This document shows, in pieces, positions 51,066-62,439 of a DNA stretch of 64,000 nt. The notes under the pieces were generated by a model. That model did no database searches and had not been told where the DNA came from. It saw only the letters and a list, made by a program, of their open reading frames with translations. The position numbers and the translations under genes are program-made. Each line of letters opens with the position of its first letter. Position 1 is the stretch's first letter. Origin of the DNA: Euryodendron excelsum (lineage: Eukaryota; Streptophyta; Magnoliopsida; Ericales; Pentaphylacaceae); contig CM065386.1 of the NCBI GenBank assembly GCA_033060915.1, forward strand, positions 6,368,001 through 6,432,000. Direction: 5' to 3'.

Positions 51066-52717
51066 ACGAAGACTTTGCAAAGGTCATGTAGAATTGGGCT
51101 GCTGATGTCACATTCCATTTTGTAGATTGCTTTCACCAATCAATCCAAAAGCAAACAGCTTTTTTCACGTGACCATGTTTTTTCCGGTTCCAAGAAAGCA
51201 GTATTATTGTCCGAGTAATATTGTCGTACAAATATAAATTTAAAAATATATATATATATTATTCTTTTAAAAAAAATTATATTAAAATAATATAACAGTA
51301 ACATTTTTTTATAAATAAAAATCATCATGATAAATATTTTATTTTTAAATAAATGATCCATATTTAACAATATCATTCTCGTAATAAATTTTATATGAAT
51401 TTTTTTTTTATAAAACATTATTCATTTGAAAAATATTATTCTTATTGAAAATTTATAAAAAAAAATTATCAAAATAATGTGATAATGATATTTTTTATAA
51501 TTAAGAGTTACCATAATAAAATGTTTTGTTTTTAATTAAATACCTCATTTAATTATGTCATTTTGATAATAAATTCTTTATAAATTTTCTATATATATTG
51601 CATTACCCATATAAGTTTCGTATATAATTTTTTTTTTATATAAAACGATGCAGTTGTCTATAGACCCCTTTATTTTAAACTAAAATGTCTATTATTTTAG
51701 CTCATATTTTTAAAAATGTTATTGTGATATTATTTTAAGAGTTTTTTTTATAAAAATTTTAAAAGTACATAATTTTTCTTATTTTCATTATTTTCTCTCT
51801 CACACACACATTTTTAGGGAAATAATAAAATTCATAAAAAAAAAGCGAGATGAATCCCACAAATGAATCCGAAGATGACCACCCAAATTTATTACCTAAA
51901 AAAAAAACATCTTTGTAATTTTGTGGCCTGGGCTCATGTATATTTATATGACAAATAAATAAAAATATAGGCACATCATCTTTTTATACACTAGGATAAA
52001 TAATTTATTACTTACCGAAAAAATTAAGAATAATGTTATACCTAACTACAATTTTTACCCAGATTTTGTCACACAAACACGTGGGACTCGTGTTAATAAT
52101 AATCAATGTTTGTCTCTAGAAATGACAAAATAGGGTGAAAAATACGGTAATACACAGCGTTTTCTAGAGATTTATTAAAATAAACATAAAAAAATTTAAG
52201 GTTATTTAGTTTCATTAAATTAAACTAAAATGTTAATAAAAAAAAATCTCACATACCAAACAATTAACAGCCTGTTTGAAAGTTGTGAGAAAGAAAAGAA
52301 GAGAAGGGAAAAGGGAGGAGAGAGAAAATGAAAGAAAGAGAGAGACAAAAGGAAGAAAAGGTTTAAAAATAATCTCTCTCTTTCTTTCTCTCCTTTTTCC
52401 TTCCTTTTCACAAATTCTAAACATGCTATAAAGAAAAACTTGTAAAGTAGAAACACAACGGGTAATATTGCACAACTAGAAAATTCATTACAAAAATCAC
52501 ATTGTTACGTTCTCATGCAATTTTCGGTACAAATTTTCTGAAAAAACATTTTTCCAACCGAAGAAACAAGAAAACCTAATGAATCCACCAATGAACAAAC
52601 CCTAGAAAATATGTACATATATATATATATATATATATATTTTGTCCATCAGAAAGAATTACAGAAAAAAAGGCTAAAGCCAGAATGTGGGTAGGGAAAA
52701 TCCATCCTTGAACTCCT

Positions 52718-53430
52718 TTAAGGAAAGTCAGGATGTGGGGCTGCAATAAAGTAACCAACGGGCAGAGTCAAAACAAGTGTAACCCAAGACATGAAGGCAA
52801 GTGGAGGAGTAAAAGGTGGTGCAGATCCACAGGGGCCCGGAGCTGGCCCCGGAGCAAAATTTATCTGTTCAGTCGCCGGTGCAGGTGACTTCGCCGGGGA
52901 CTGGGTTTTCTTCCTCGGAGACAAAACAATAATGATCACCTTCTGACCCTTCTGACAGTTAGCTTTGTTTCCGGTGATGAAGTAGAAAGGACCAGACCGA
53001 TAAAACTTGAACTTCGAAACACCATTCTCCATCGTTAAGGTCCTGTCTGGTTTCTGCGTATTGCAGTTATCGTAATCGTTTTTGCTCACGACCAAAACAG
53101 AGTCAAATCCTTTCGTATAGCTGAAAGCTACAGAAAAATGATCGAACCCAACAAAGAAAGAAAGAAACAAATAAATATATGTATTAATTCTATGTATCTA
53201 CATATGTATATATATTTATAAATGAGATTTTGTGGAGATCACTTACTGAGAGTATCACCGATTTGGAACCTCATTCTCTCAGCCCAGTGACCGTAGGTCT
53301 CTTTAGGTGGCTTTATTACGGTCCAGATCCCTTTTCCGCCACCGATGTTTAAGTCGAAGTAAGCTTGCGACCAACCCATTAAACCAGTGAAGAACACCAA
53401 CAACAGGCAGAGCGATCTCGGAGACGCCAT
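52718..53430 (-). CDS. Early nodulin-like protein (phytocyanin family), copy A
   Basis: Two exons, 53430-53247 and 53127-52718, with a GT-AG intron; the product is 197 residues. A signal peptide (MASPRSLCLLLVFFTGLMGW) precedes a plastocyanin-like domain containing the two Cys of the phytocyanin disulfide (DNCNTQKP and GNKANCQKGQK) and the SGPFYFITG strand. The type 1 copper ligands are absent: the usual His before and after these strands are replaced (GNKANC instead of G-H-C). This is the definition of early nodulin-like rather than copper-binding members. A Pro/Ala/Ser-rich arabinogalactan-like stretch (SPAKSPAPATEQ, APGPAPGPCGSAPP) and a hydrophobic C-terminal segment suggest GPI anchoring at the plasma membrane. 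I chose the ATG at 53430 over one eight codons upstream because it starts a canonical signal peptide. A near copy lies at 59209-59921. Confidence 0.9.
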
Positions 53431-53463
53431 ATATATGTGGGTGACAGTATACATATATTTATT

Positions 53464-53486
53464 GAGAGAGAGAGAGAGAGAGAGAG
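53464..53486. repeat. (GA)n tract in the leader of early nodulin-like copy A
   Basis: About 11 GA units (CT on the gene strand) 34 bases upstream of the start codon. The tract is longer, about 19 units, in copy B. Confidence 0.9.
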
Positions 53487-54246
53487 CCTGAGAGCGCTGG
53501 TAAAGGAAATGATTAGAGCGAGGGATTACTCATTGGGGGTGTGCAATAAAAAGCAAAGTTTTCATTTTCCTTTTTTAAATATCATAATATCAAATTTTGG
53601 AGTTCAAGTACAACATTAATTAAAGAATAATGTTATATAAATAAAAAAATTCATACAAAATTAATGTGATTAAATGAGAGCGAAACACTCAGTATAGTAA
53701 TTTTTATTTACAAAAATATCATTGCTATATCATTAATGAAATTTTTTGTATAAATTTTCTTAAAAAATAACATTTCCTTAAATAACAGTATTCATAAACA
53801 CATGTTACATTTACGTACCAAAAAAAAAAAAAAAAAACTTTACAGACAATGTATCAAAGTTAAAAACTCTTTTTATTTTCTGGCAATATCTGTCAATTTA
53901 CACAACACTTTTTTTAGATAAATTAATGTTGAGTAATCTAAAAAACTCTTAAAAAAATTACGATTGGGTTTTTTTTAAATATTCTGTAAAATTGATAATG
54001 CATGTTGAGTTAGTGAGTGGTAAATTTGAAAATCTTAATCATTCATCATTTTTCCTATATTGGTGTTGACACTATTATTTGATTTTTTTAGTCATGTTGT
54101 AAACTGGAATGGAATAAGATCTAGTTATTATTATTTGATTTTTTAACCAAAGATTTGGTGAAAACGCTGTGAAGTAACTGAGCAGGTGTGCTTCACGTTG
54201 GGATTGAACCCACGCAAATAGTAAAGGAAGCACACTCATCATTCAC

Positions 54247-54436
54247 ACTCACACCAAAAATAAAAAAATGCAAATAAAAATTTCACGTGGCTCAGCACAA
54301 ACTTTATGTGCTACTCCCTGGTTGGCCTATGGTCAAAAAGTACTCACACCAAAAATAAAAAAATGCAAATAAAAATTTCACGTGGCTCACCACAAACTTT
54401 ATGTGCTACTCCCTGATTGGCCTATGGTCAAAAAGT
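54247..54436. repeat. 95-bp direct tandem duplication
   Basis: Two copies, 54247-54341 and 54342-54436, each starting actcacacc and containing tttcacgtggctca and tatggtcaaaaagt. They differ at only a few positions. Copy B of the larger block has a single diverged version broken by a MITE. Confidence 0.92.
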
Positions 54437-55112
54437 TTGGAGGTATGCTTTATTTAAGGTCTTAAGTTTAAAAATTTTTAAGTGTTATTAATTTTTTCGG
54501 GTCATCTCTAAATTTTTAAGTTTTTGAGCTCGATAATTACCTGATTTGTATGAGATGAGAAACTATACAGATATTAAAATACGCACAAACCAACCACAAA
54601 CGAGAGAAATCCACTATACATTGAAAGATATATGGATTTTGCTAAGAACAGCACTCTTGAAAGAATACAAGTCTGACAACTTAACTGAAAAAACACGAAA
54701 AACCAACACTAACAACGGAGCCTTAAAACCATATGAATCTGGTTCTCCGCTCCCCAGTATTTTTTCTCTTCCTCTTTATCTTTACAAGCCTCCCTTAAAC
54801 TCTTAAACCCATTGAGTAGTTATTTGGGTCGAACAAACTGATGTTTTGTTTTTATGTAAATGTAATCAAAATCTTTCATTTGGACAAAGGGTTTGCAATT
54901 AGGATTAAAGGACACTCCACAAATATGTAGGCCTGCTGACTATGTCAAACTCAAACAACTAGAATTGATTCAATGACCAGAAAAATTAAGTAGGGCTTAA
55001 GAGTTGCTAATCAAGACTATAAGTGAGGAATGTATGGTTAAACCAGAACAGGGTTCTCTTTGTTGGACAAAACACATTTAGTTTTTTGTTTTTCTTTGAG
55101 ATGGGTCCATAG

Positions 55113-57072
55113 TATAATAGATTAACTGAGGAGATTGAGATTACATAGTCATTTGCTCAAAATCATGATAAAGTGAATGAGAAATTGGCTACGAAGTACC
55201 CAACATGAACTTGATTGAAGTTGTGTAATCCCCCATTGATTTTTTAGGAAGCCATTAAATGGTGCTTATATTCCAAATTTGCACATGGGTTTGCCCCAGT
55301 GGGCACCCAAATTTTGTGAAAGCAAGAGAACTTACATTGCACCGCGTTTGGGTTCAAGATAATCACAATCTTAATTTTTATTACGCGCTATTTGGCTCAT
55401 TTACTTTGTTTTTCCATAATTTTTTCCATGCATCATCAAAGTCTTGTGAGATATAACACATCACATTTTTTGTTCGTTAGGCACACAGACTGCAATATTT
55501 TTTGTGTGTGAGTTATCGACTTGGTTAATTAACACATGTTTAATAAGCCTGTATTGGTGAGAAAACTTGATAAATAAAACCATTTTTGTCAAGAGCTAGG
55601 CATCAAAAACCTCTTTCACCATGGAAGATATGGGTTTCAATCTCTCACCTCCTGACAGAAAATTATGCTTGTTTAGACTTAGTTGCATCATATCCCCACC
55701 AAAATTAAACAACAGGACATAACAACCGTATGTTGGGATCTACTCATGTGAGTGGATTATAAAAGCATGAAGGTGTTCTTCATATCATTTGCAGCAGATG
55801 TACATGACTCACAAAGCTAAAATTTGAAACTAATTCACGAAACATTTGAAAGTAAAAGCATTAGACAACTCTCATAGGGGGCCCCTAGATGGCATTTCAC
55901 ATGAAGTTGGGAGAGAAAAAAGTACATACAATTGGGATTTCACATGTTTACTATTTCTTGGCTTCCTTCTCCTTTGGTTTGGCCTTCTTGGCCTTCACGA
56001 AGCAGAAACAGGAGCAACCGGGGCACTGGAACAAGAACTTCATCGTCCTCACCTCACCCGATCCTAAAATGGTTCAGATAACCACACCCTGATCCCAAAA
56101 GGGTTGAGCTTCAATTGTTATTTTTGTCTTCTCTTCAAACAAATTTCTTTTTTTAATAATTAATTTATTTGATCTCCTCTGGATTCCATTTCAATCACTT
56201 TGACTTTAGAAGATGCTTTTGCGAATAAAGACAGCTCTCTAGGACAGGGATAGGTGGTGGTGGGGGTGGGAATGTACATTAACAACGATGAAACCAATTA
56301 CTTCCCTGTGGGTCATGATTGGCTACTTCCATTTAAAAAAACAGGGCCTGCTTTTGATTTCTGTCTTACATGAGCGATTTGTAAGTTGGCAAGCAATTAA
56401 GGGCCAAGATTTTGCATTGCCATGTGGTGAGTAACATGTGAGTAGTACTCCTAAATGCTACGCATGGAGGAGAACAGGTTGGTTCGGTTCCCTGATTTTT
56501 CAATTCTCTCTAACTAGTACAATAGAATTCTTGAATAGATCAAATTAAGTAATAATACTCTGTTTTCTAGTCTTTCATTTAATTTTGCTTCATTGATTAG
56601 CTAGGCTGTTTAATCAAAGTATCAGAATGAAATTATTGTAGACACAGATTGACAGCATTTCTGGATGGGTTTTGACCTCTCAGCTCACGCCGCTAGAGAT
56701 TCTTCTTGAAGTTGCAGGCATTCATGTGATCTTTCAAATTGTCAAGTGACTTCCATGTTTGTGTTCATAAGCCTGCTTAGAAAGTCTAAACATTTCCAGA
56801 ATGAAGCAGGGATTTTAGAAAAGCTGCTGGGTATAAACAAAACGAAGTGAAAATGCATTGAAATGCCCCAAACAATCAGAATTGCATTCACCGGAATACA
56901 TTGTTATAAAGTTGTTCCATTGGGTATTCATTTTCTTTGATAGTGGAGTATGCCTTTGTGGGCTCTTCCTTCTCCTTGTTGCTAAAACTATATCCTCTCC
57001 TATTGAGGAATCGTAAAGGCCTCCTCCAATGCATAATTTTATCCCACCATCAAGCTAAAGTTGCTGACAGTT
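55113..57072. other. Intergenic spacer between duplicated block A and the dehydrogenase fragment
   Basis: No gene is recognised. It includes a G-rich stretch (about 56255-56270) and unremarkable AT-rich DNA. The right end should hold the 3' UTR of the - strand dehydrogenase exons. Confidence 0.5.
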
Positions 57073-57775
57073 TCAAAGTCGAGCTGAAGGTTTAGTTTCC
57101 TCAGCTACCTTTCGATAGTCGTACACACCAATGCCTCGTTTTCTTCCAAGGCGACCAGCATCAACATACTGCACAATAAGAGGGCAGGGAGCATATCTAC
57201 CGTCCCCAAGGCCAGCATGAAGTATTTTCATTATCGACAAGCACACATCTAATCCGATGAAATCTGCAAGTTCTAGAGGACCCATTGGATGCTTTGTTCC
57301 CAACTTCATTCCTGTATCGATGTCCTCCTTGGCCGCCACCCCAGAATAGAGTGCATAAAATGCTTCATTTATCATTGGCATCAGGATTCTATTTATTATG
57401 AAGCCAGGATAATCCCGAGAGCTAACCACTGTTTTGCCAAACCTGAAATATCCAGTGTCACCAGTCAAGTAAATGGCAGGTTTGAGGGAAAGATAGTGCA
57501 TTCTTATGAACCAACGGGAGCTAAAAATAAAAGGCAAAACACAAAGATGGAAAGGAAAAGAAAAGCCAGGATAATGCCATTGAGTAGAAAAGGGGTTATT
57601 CAAATCCAAATCTAAGAAGGAAATTAATTTAGAATCAAATCATAATGTATTGCAGCCAAAACCTCTCTGCTAAGGCTTTTGTTGTACTATACGTCTCGTT
57701 TGATGTATCTGTACCTCTAATAATCTCAAGCAGTTTCATTATAGGAGGAGGATTCATAAAATGCATGCCAATCAC
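57073..57775 (-). pseudogene. 3-hydroxybutyryl-CoA dehydrogenase, last two exons only
   Basis: Two exons, 57775-57663 and 57442-57073, joined by a GT-AG intron. They encode about 160 residues: [20 protein letters not shown], then FGKTVVSSRDYPGFIINRIL, HPMGPLELADFIGLD and DAGRLGRKRGIGVYDYR. This is the end of the NAD-binding domain and the whole C-terminal domain of the 3-hydroxyacyl-CoA dehydrogenase family. The N-terminal Rossmann fold with the GxGxxG motif and its exons are absent. A valid 3' splice site (tttgcag) precedes the first exon, so an upstream exon once existed. About 150 bases further, the duplicated block B begins and replaces the rest of the gene. The exons themselves are undamaged, so truncation looks recent. 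If a very long intron spans block B and the retrotransposon, the gene could still be whole. Confidence 0.85.
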
Positions 57776-59208
57776 CTGCAAATGATAAAAGATCCTTTTA
57801 CATTTAAGTGAAATGTCTCAAAAAATCTGATTCAAGTTCAAGTCATTAAAAAATTTATGCAATTAAATTATGTTTGGTAGAAAAGAATGAAATGTAATAG
57901 AATGAGAATAGGGATAGAAAAGAGGAAGACTTTGCTGAGGTGATGTAGACTTAGCTGCTGATGTCGCATTCCATTTTGTAGATTGCTTTCACCAATCAAT
58001 CCAAAAGCGAACAGCTTTTCACGTGACCATGTTTTTTCCGGTCTCCAAGAAAGCAGTATTATTGTCGGAGTAATAATGTCGTACAAATATAAATTTGAAA
58101 AACAAAATGTTAATTTTCTAAAATTTTTTTTACTAAAATAATGTAACTATGATATTTTTATAAATAAGAATCAATACTATGGATATTTTATTTTTAAATG
58201 AATAACTCATATTTAATAATATTATTATAGTGATAAATTCTGTATAAATTTTTTTGTTTATATAAAATTATTCATTTGAAAAATATTATTCTTATTAAAA
58301 ATTTATATAGAAAAAATTACCAAAATAATGTGATAATGATTTTTTTATATAGAATGTTTTGTTTTTAATTAAATAACTCATTTAATTACATCATTCTAGT
58401 GATAAATTTTTTAAAATTTTCTATATATATAGCATTTCTCATATAATTTTCACATATAATTTTTTTATATAGAATGATATGATTGTCTATAGACCCCTTT
58501 ATTTTAAACTAAAATATCTATTATTTTGACTCATATTTTTAAAAATATTACCATCACATTATTTTATAAGAGTGTTTTGTATAAAAATTTTAGAAGTACA
58601 TAATTTCTCTCTCTCTCTCATTTTTAGGGAAATAATAAAATTCATAAAAAAAATAGCCCGATGAATCCCACAAATGAATCCAAAGATGACCACCCAAATT
58701 CATTACCTAAAAAAAAACATCTTTGTAAGTTTTGTAGCTTGGGCTCATGTATATTTATATGACAAATAAATGAAAATATAGGCACATCAACTTTTTATGC
58801 ACTAGGATAAATAATTTATTACTTACCGCAAAAATTTAGAATAATGTTATGCCTAACTACAATTTTTACCCAGATTTTGTCACACAAACACGTGGGACTC
58901 GTGTTAATAATAATCAATGTTTGTCTCTAGAAATGACAAAATAGGGTGAAAAATACGGTAATACATAGCGTTTCTAGAGATTTATTAAAAGAAACGTAAA
59001 AAATTTAAGGTTATTTAGTTTCATTAAATTAAACTAAATTGTCAATAAAAAAAATCTCACATACTAGAAACGGAAAGGTTAATGATTCTTAACTAGAAAA
59101 TTCATTACAAAATATCATTGCTACATTCTCATGCAATTTTCAGTACAAATTTTCTGAAAAAACATTTTTCCAACCGATGAAATAGGAAAACCTAATGAAT
59201 CCACCAAC

Positions 59209-59921
59209 CTAGAAAATATATACATGTATATATGGGTCTGCAGCAAAGCAACCAAGGAGCAGAGTCAAAACAAGAGTAACCAAAGACATGAAGACAAGTG
59301 GAGGAGTAAAAGGTGGTGCAGATCGACAGGGGACCGGAGCTAGCCCCGGAGCAAAATTTATCTGTTCAGTCGCCGGTGCAGGTGACATTGCCGGAGACTG
59401 GGTTTTGTTCCTCGGAGACAAAACAATAATGATCACCCTCTGACCCTGCTCACAGTTAGTTTTGTTTCCGGTGATGAAGTAGAAGGGACCAGACCGATCA
59501 AACGTGAAATTCGAAACACCATTCTTGCTCCTTAAGGTCCTGTTTGGTTTCTGCGTATTGCAGTTATAGTAATCATTTTGACTGTTCACGATCAAAACAG
59601 AGTCCAATCCTTCCGTATATGTGAAATCTACATCCCAACAAAGAAAGAAAGAAAGAAGCAAATAAATATATGTATTAATTCTATGTATCTACATATGTAT
59701 ATATATTTATAAATGAGATTTTGGGAAGATCACTTACTGAGATTATCACCGATTTGGAACCTCATTCTCTCAGCCCAGTGAGAGTAGTTCTCTTTAGGTG
59801 GTTTTATTACGGTCCAGACCCCTTCGCCGCCACCGATGGATAAGTTGAAGTAAGCCTGCGACCAACCCATTAAACCAGTGAAGAACACCAACAACAGGCA
59901 GAGCGATCTCGGAGACGCCAT
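59209..59921 (-). CDS. Early nodulin-like protein (phytocyanin family), copy B
   Basis: Two exons, 59921-59738 and 59627-59209; 200 residues. Organisation, signal peptide, cysteines and Pro/Ala-rich stretch match copy A, with substitutions spread through the domain (for example FTYTEGLDSVLIV against FSYTKGFDSVLVV, and GNKTNCEQGQR against GNKANCQKGQK). Splice sites are preserved and there is no stop or frameshift in the domain, so both copies look usable. The last ~15 residues differ (CFAADPYIHVYIF against YFIAAPHPDFP) because small indels shift the frame near the end. This alters the tail behind the hydrophobic segment but should not remove the predicted GPI signal. Copper ligands are absent here too. 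Confidence 0.9.
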
Positions 59922-59951
59922 ATATATGTGGGTGACAGTATACATATATTT

Positions 59952-59953
<2 letters not shown>

Positions 59954-59991
<38 letters not shown>
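59954..59991. repeat. (GA)n tract in the leader of early nodulin-like copy B
   Basis: About 19 GA units, longer than the matching tract of copy A. Confidence 0.9.
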
Positions 59992-59993
<2 letters not shown>

Positions 59994-60774
59994 AGGGAAG
60001 GAAATGATTAGAGCGAGGGATTACTCATTGGGGGTGTGTAATAAAAAGCGAAGTTTTCATTTTCCTTTTTTGAATATCATAATATCAAATTTTAAAGTTT
60101 AAGTACAATATTAATTAAAAGATAATGCTATATAAATAAAAAATTTATATAAAATTAATGTGATTAAATGAGAGCAAAACACTTATTATAGTAGTTATTA
60201 TTTATAAAAATGTTACTGCTGCATTATTGGTGAAATTTTTTATAAAAAAATTTTCAAAAAATAGCATTTTCTTAAATAACAGTACTCATGAACACATGTT
60301 ACATTTACATACACAAAAAAAAAAAAAAAATTACACTGATAGTGCATCAAAGTTAAAACTCTTTTTATTTTCTGTCAATATCTATCAATTTGCACAACAC
60401 TTTGTTTAGATAAATTAATGTTGAGTAATCTAAAAAACTCTTAAAAAAATTACGATTGGGGTTTTTTTTAAGTATTCTGTAAAATTGAGGATGCATGTTG
60501 AGTTGGTGAGTGGTAAATTTGAAAATCTTAATCATTCATCATTTTTCCTATATTGGTGTTGACATTATTATTTGATTTGTCATGTTGTAAAATGGAATGG
60601 AATATGATCTAGTTATTATTATTTGATTTTTTAACCAAAGATTTGGTGAAAAAGCTATGAACTATGAAGTAACTGAGCAGGTGTGTTCCACGTTGGGCTT
60701 GAACCCACGCACAAAGTAAAGGAAGCACACTCATCATTCACACTCACGCCAAAAATTAAAAAAAATGCAATTTT

Positions 60775-61035
60775 TCCCTTTTTGGTAACTTTTTTTTGTT
60801 TTTTATTTAAAAAAAATAAAAAACAGTGTTTATTGAATGTTTTTTATTTTTAGTTGTTTACAAAATTCTAGAAAAAAAATGGAAAACACAAAAATAAGTG
60901 GGTTCTCTGTTTTCAAAATATTATTTTGGTACTGTTGGCACAACAATAACCTATAAATACTCATTACTATACTACAAACGCATGCAGGAATAACACACAA
61001 CAAAAAATAAAAACTTACAGTATTACCAAACGGGC
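60775..61035. mobile_element. Non-autonomous DNA transposon-like repeat inserted in block B
   Basis: Absent from the corresponding place in block A (near 54270-54290) and related along its length to 4950-5205. The left edge ccctttttggtaac and the right edge attaccaaacggg are imperfect inverted repeats. The insertion point lies between aaatgcaattttt and cctcgcacaaac; the clean target duplication is not preserved. Confidence 0.65.
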
Positions 61036-61846
61036 CTCGCACAAACTTCATGTGCTAATCCAATGTGGTCGGCCTGGTGGTCAAGACTTGAAACTTGAGA
61101 GTCTATTCCCTCTAAAGTCTCAAGTTCGAAATTACTTAGATACTATCAACTTATTGAGATCTTCCCCATGTTTTTGAGTTCAGTAATTATCCGATTTGTA
61201 TGAACCGACGGATCTGTGTTCAATAATTATTCGATTTGTATGAAACGAAAAACTACACATGTTCTAAAATTAGTCGAAATACGCGCAGAACATCATATTA
61301 GCAAAAAAAAAAAAAACCCATGTGCCTATATCCACAAGCGAGAGAAATCCACTATACATTCAAAGATGGATTTTGCTAATACCAGCACTCTTGAAAGATT
61401 GCAAGTCTGACAACTTAACTGAAAAGACAGGAAAAACCAACACTAATAACGGAGCCTTAAAACCATATGAATCTGGTTATCCGCTCCCCAGTATTTTTGT
61501 CTCTTTCTCTTATCTTTACAAGCCTCCTTAAACTCTTAAACCCGTTGAGTAGTTATTTGGGTCAAACAAACTGATGTTTTGTTTTATGTAAATGTAATCA
61601 AAATCTTTCATTGGAGAAAGGGTTTGCAATTGGGATTAAAAGACACTCCACAAGTATGTAGGCCTGCTGACTATGTCAAACTCAAACAACTATAATTGAT
61701 TCAATGACCAGAAGAATTAAGTAGGGCTTAGGAGTTGCTAATCAAGACTATATGTGAGGAATGTATGCATGGTTAAACCAAAAAGGGTTCTCTTTGTTGG
61801 ACAAAACACATTTAGTTTTTTGTTTTTCTTTGAGGTGGGTCCATAG

Positions 61847-62401
61847 TGATAATGCAAATAACAAGTACGGTCGGTCAGCCTATCTGTGGACAGACCAGAC
61901 CAGCCCGGCTCGCATATCCAGTTCAGGCCACCTCCCTCCTAGGTCAGGTCCATTAACAGAAAGAGCGGCAGAGCTCGAAGCGATACACTGGGCGGTGGCA
62001 CGAAGGCACTCCGAGATTCTCGCCTGGTAAATAGCCCCTACGATCCCATGATTCGAGCGTTTCCTCCATGAACGGGAGCATGATCTATGGGGGGCTAAAA
62101 TCAAGGCACGATATATCCCCATGAAGTGGGAGGCGTGACGGGGGGCACAATTAACTGACCCACGAAGGTGCCCACGATCAAGGCCAACGCTCCTATAAAG
62201 GGAACAATCCTCACCTCCAAGAAGGTACGATTACAAACCACCCTAGATACTGTAATTCTGTCCATGTTTCCCTGAGCCTAACTTTGGCATCGGAGTGTCT
62301 TTGGCAAGCACCACACCGGTGTCCCAGAGAGAGGGGGAACTCATCGCACCAGCAAGCTGTACCAGGAGTTGGGAAAGACGTACCAGTTTATCACATCATC
62401 A
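61847..62401 (+). mobile_element. 5' LTR of a Ty3/gypsy (Tat-like) retrotransposon
   Basis: It begins TGATAATGC exactly where block B stops matching block A and ends ...CATCATCA, two bases before a TGGCGCC primer-binding site. The length is about 555 bp with TG...CA ends and a TATA box at 62194-62199. The element continues beyond the window, so the 3' LTR and target duplication (expected word near catag) cannot be seen. Confidence 0.8.
62194..62199 (+). promoter_or_regulatory. TATA box of the LTR promoter
   Basis: tataaa inside the LTR, about 208 bases before its end, in the position expected for the U3/R boundary. Confidence 0.6.
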
Positions 62402-62403
62402 GT

Positions 62404-62421
62404 TGGCGCCGTCTATGGGAA
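62404..62421 (+). other. Retrotransposon primer-binding site
   Basis: tggcgccgtctatgggaa directly follows the LTR. The TGGCGCC start is the usual tRNA-complementary word of many plant gypsy elements. The exact tRNA cannot be named from memory with certainty. Confidence 0.7.
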
Positions 62422-62439
62422 CGACACTTCGATCTTTTC

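Larger units (their letters stand above)
51066..55112. repeat. Duplicated block, copy A
   Basis: This block aligns in the same orientation with 57924-61846. Shared content includes the left-edge phrase gctgctgatgtc, AT-rich non-coding DNA, the whole early nodulin-like gene with its intron, the GA tract and 5' flank, and a right-edge phrase ending gggtccatag. Identity looks high in the gene and lower in AT-rich parts. Copy A carries its own changes: a GA/CT-rich insertion near 52270-52410, a TA run at 52617-52640, and the 95-bp tandem repeat at 54247-54436. Confidence 0.9.
57924..61846. repeat. Duplicated block, copy B
   Basis: The counterpart of 51066-55112. Alignment starts near gaagactttgc and runs through the second early nodulin-like gene to gggtccatag at 61846, where the copy stops at the first base of a retrotransposon LTR. 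Copy B carries a private MITE (60775-61035) and lacks copy A's GA-rich insertion and TA run. Confidence 0.9.

Noticed and set aside
50849..51139. 96-codon minus-strand frame near the left edge of block A
   Set aside because: No signal peptide or domain pattern, no counterpart in block B, and composition like its AT-rich surroundings.
52617..52640. TA run near the end of early nodulin-like copy A
   Set aside because: Simple dinucleotide repeat, private to copy A, with no sign of function.
54190..54240. tRNA-like word (gttgggattgaacccacgc), repeated at 60690-60715
   Set aside because: It resembles a tRNA B box but no cloverleaf with a matching acceptor stem was found; probably part of an old repeat.
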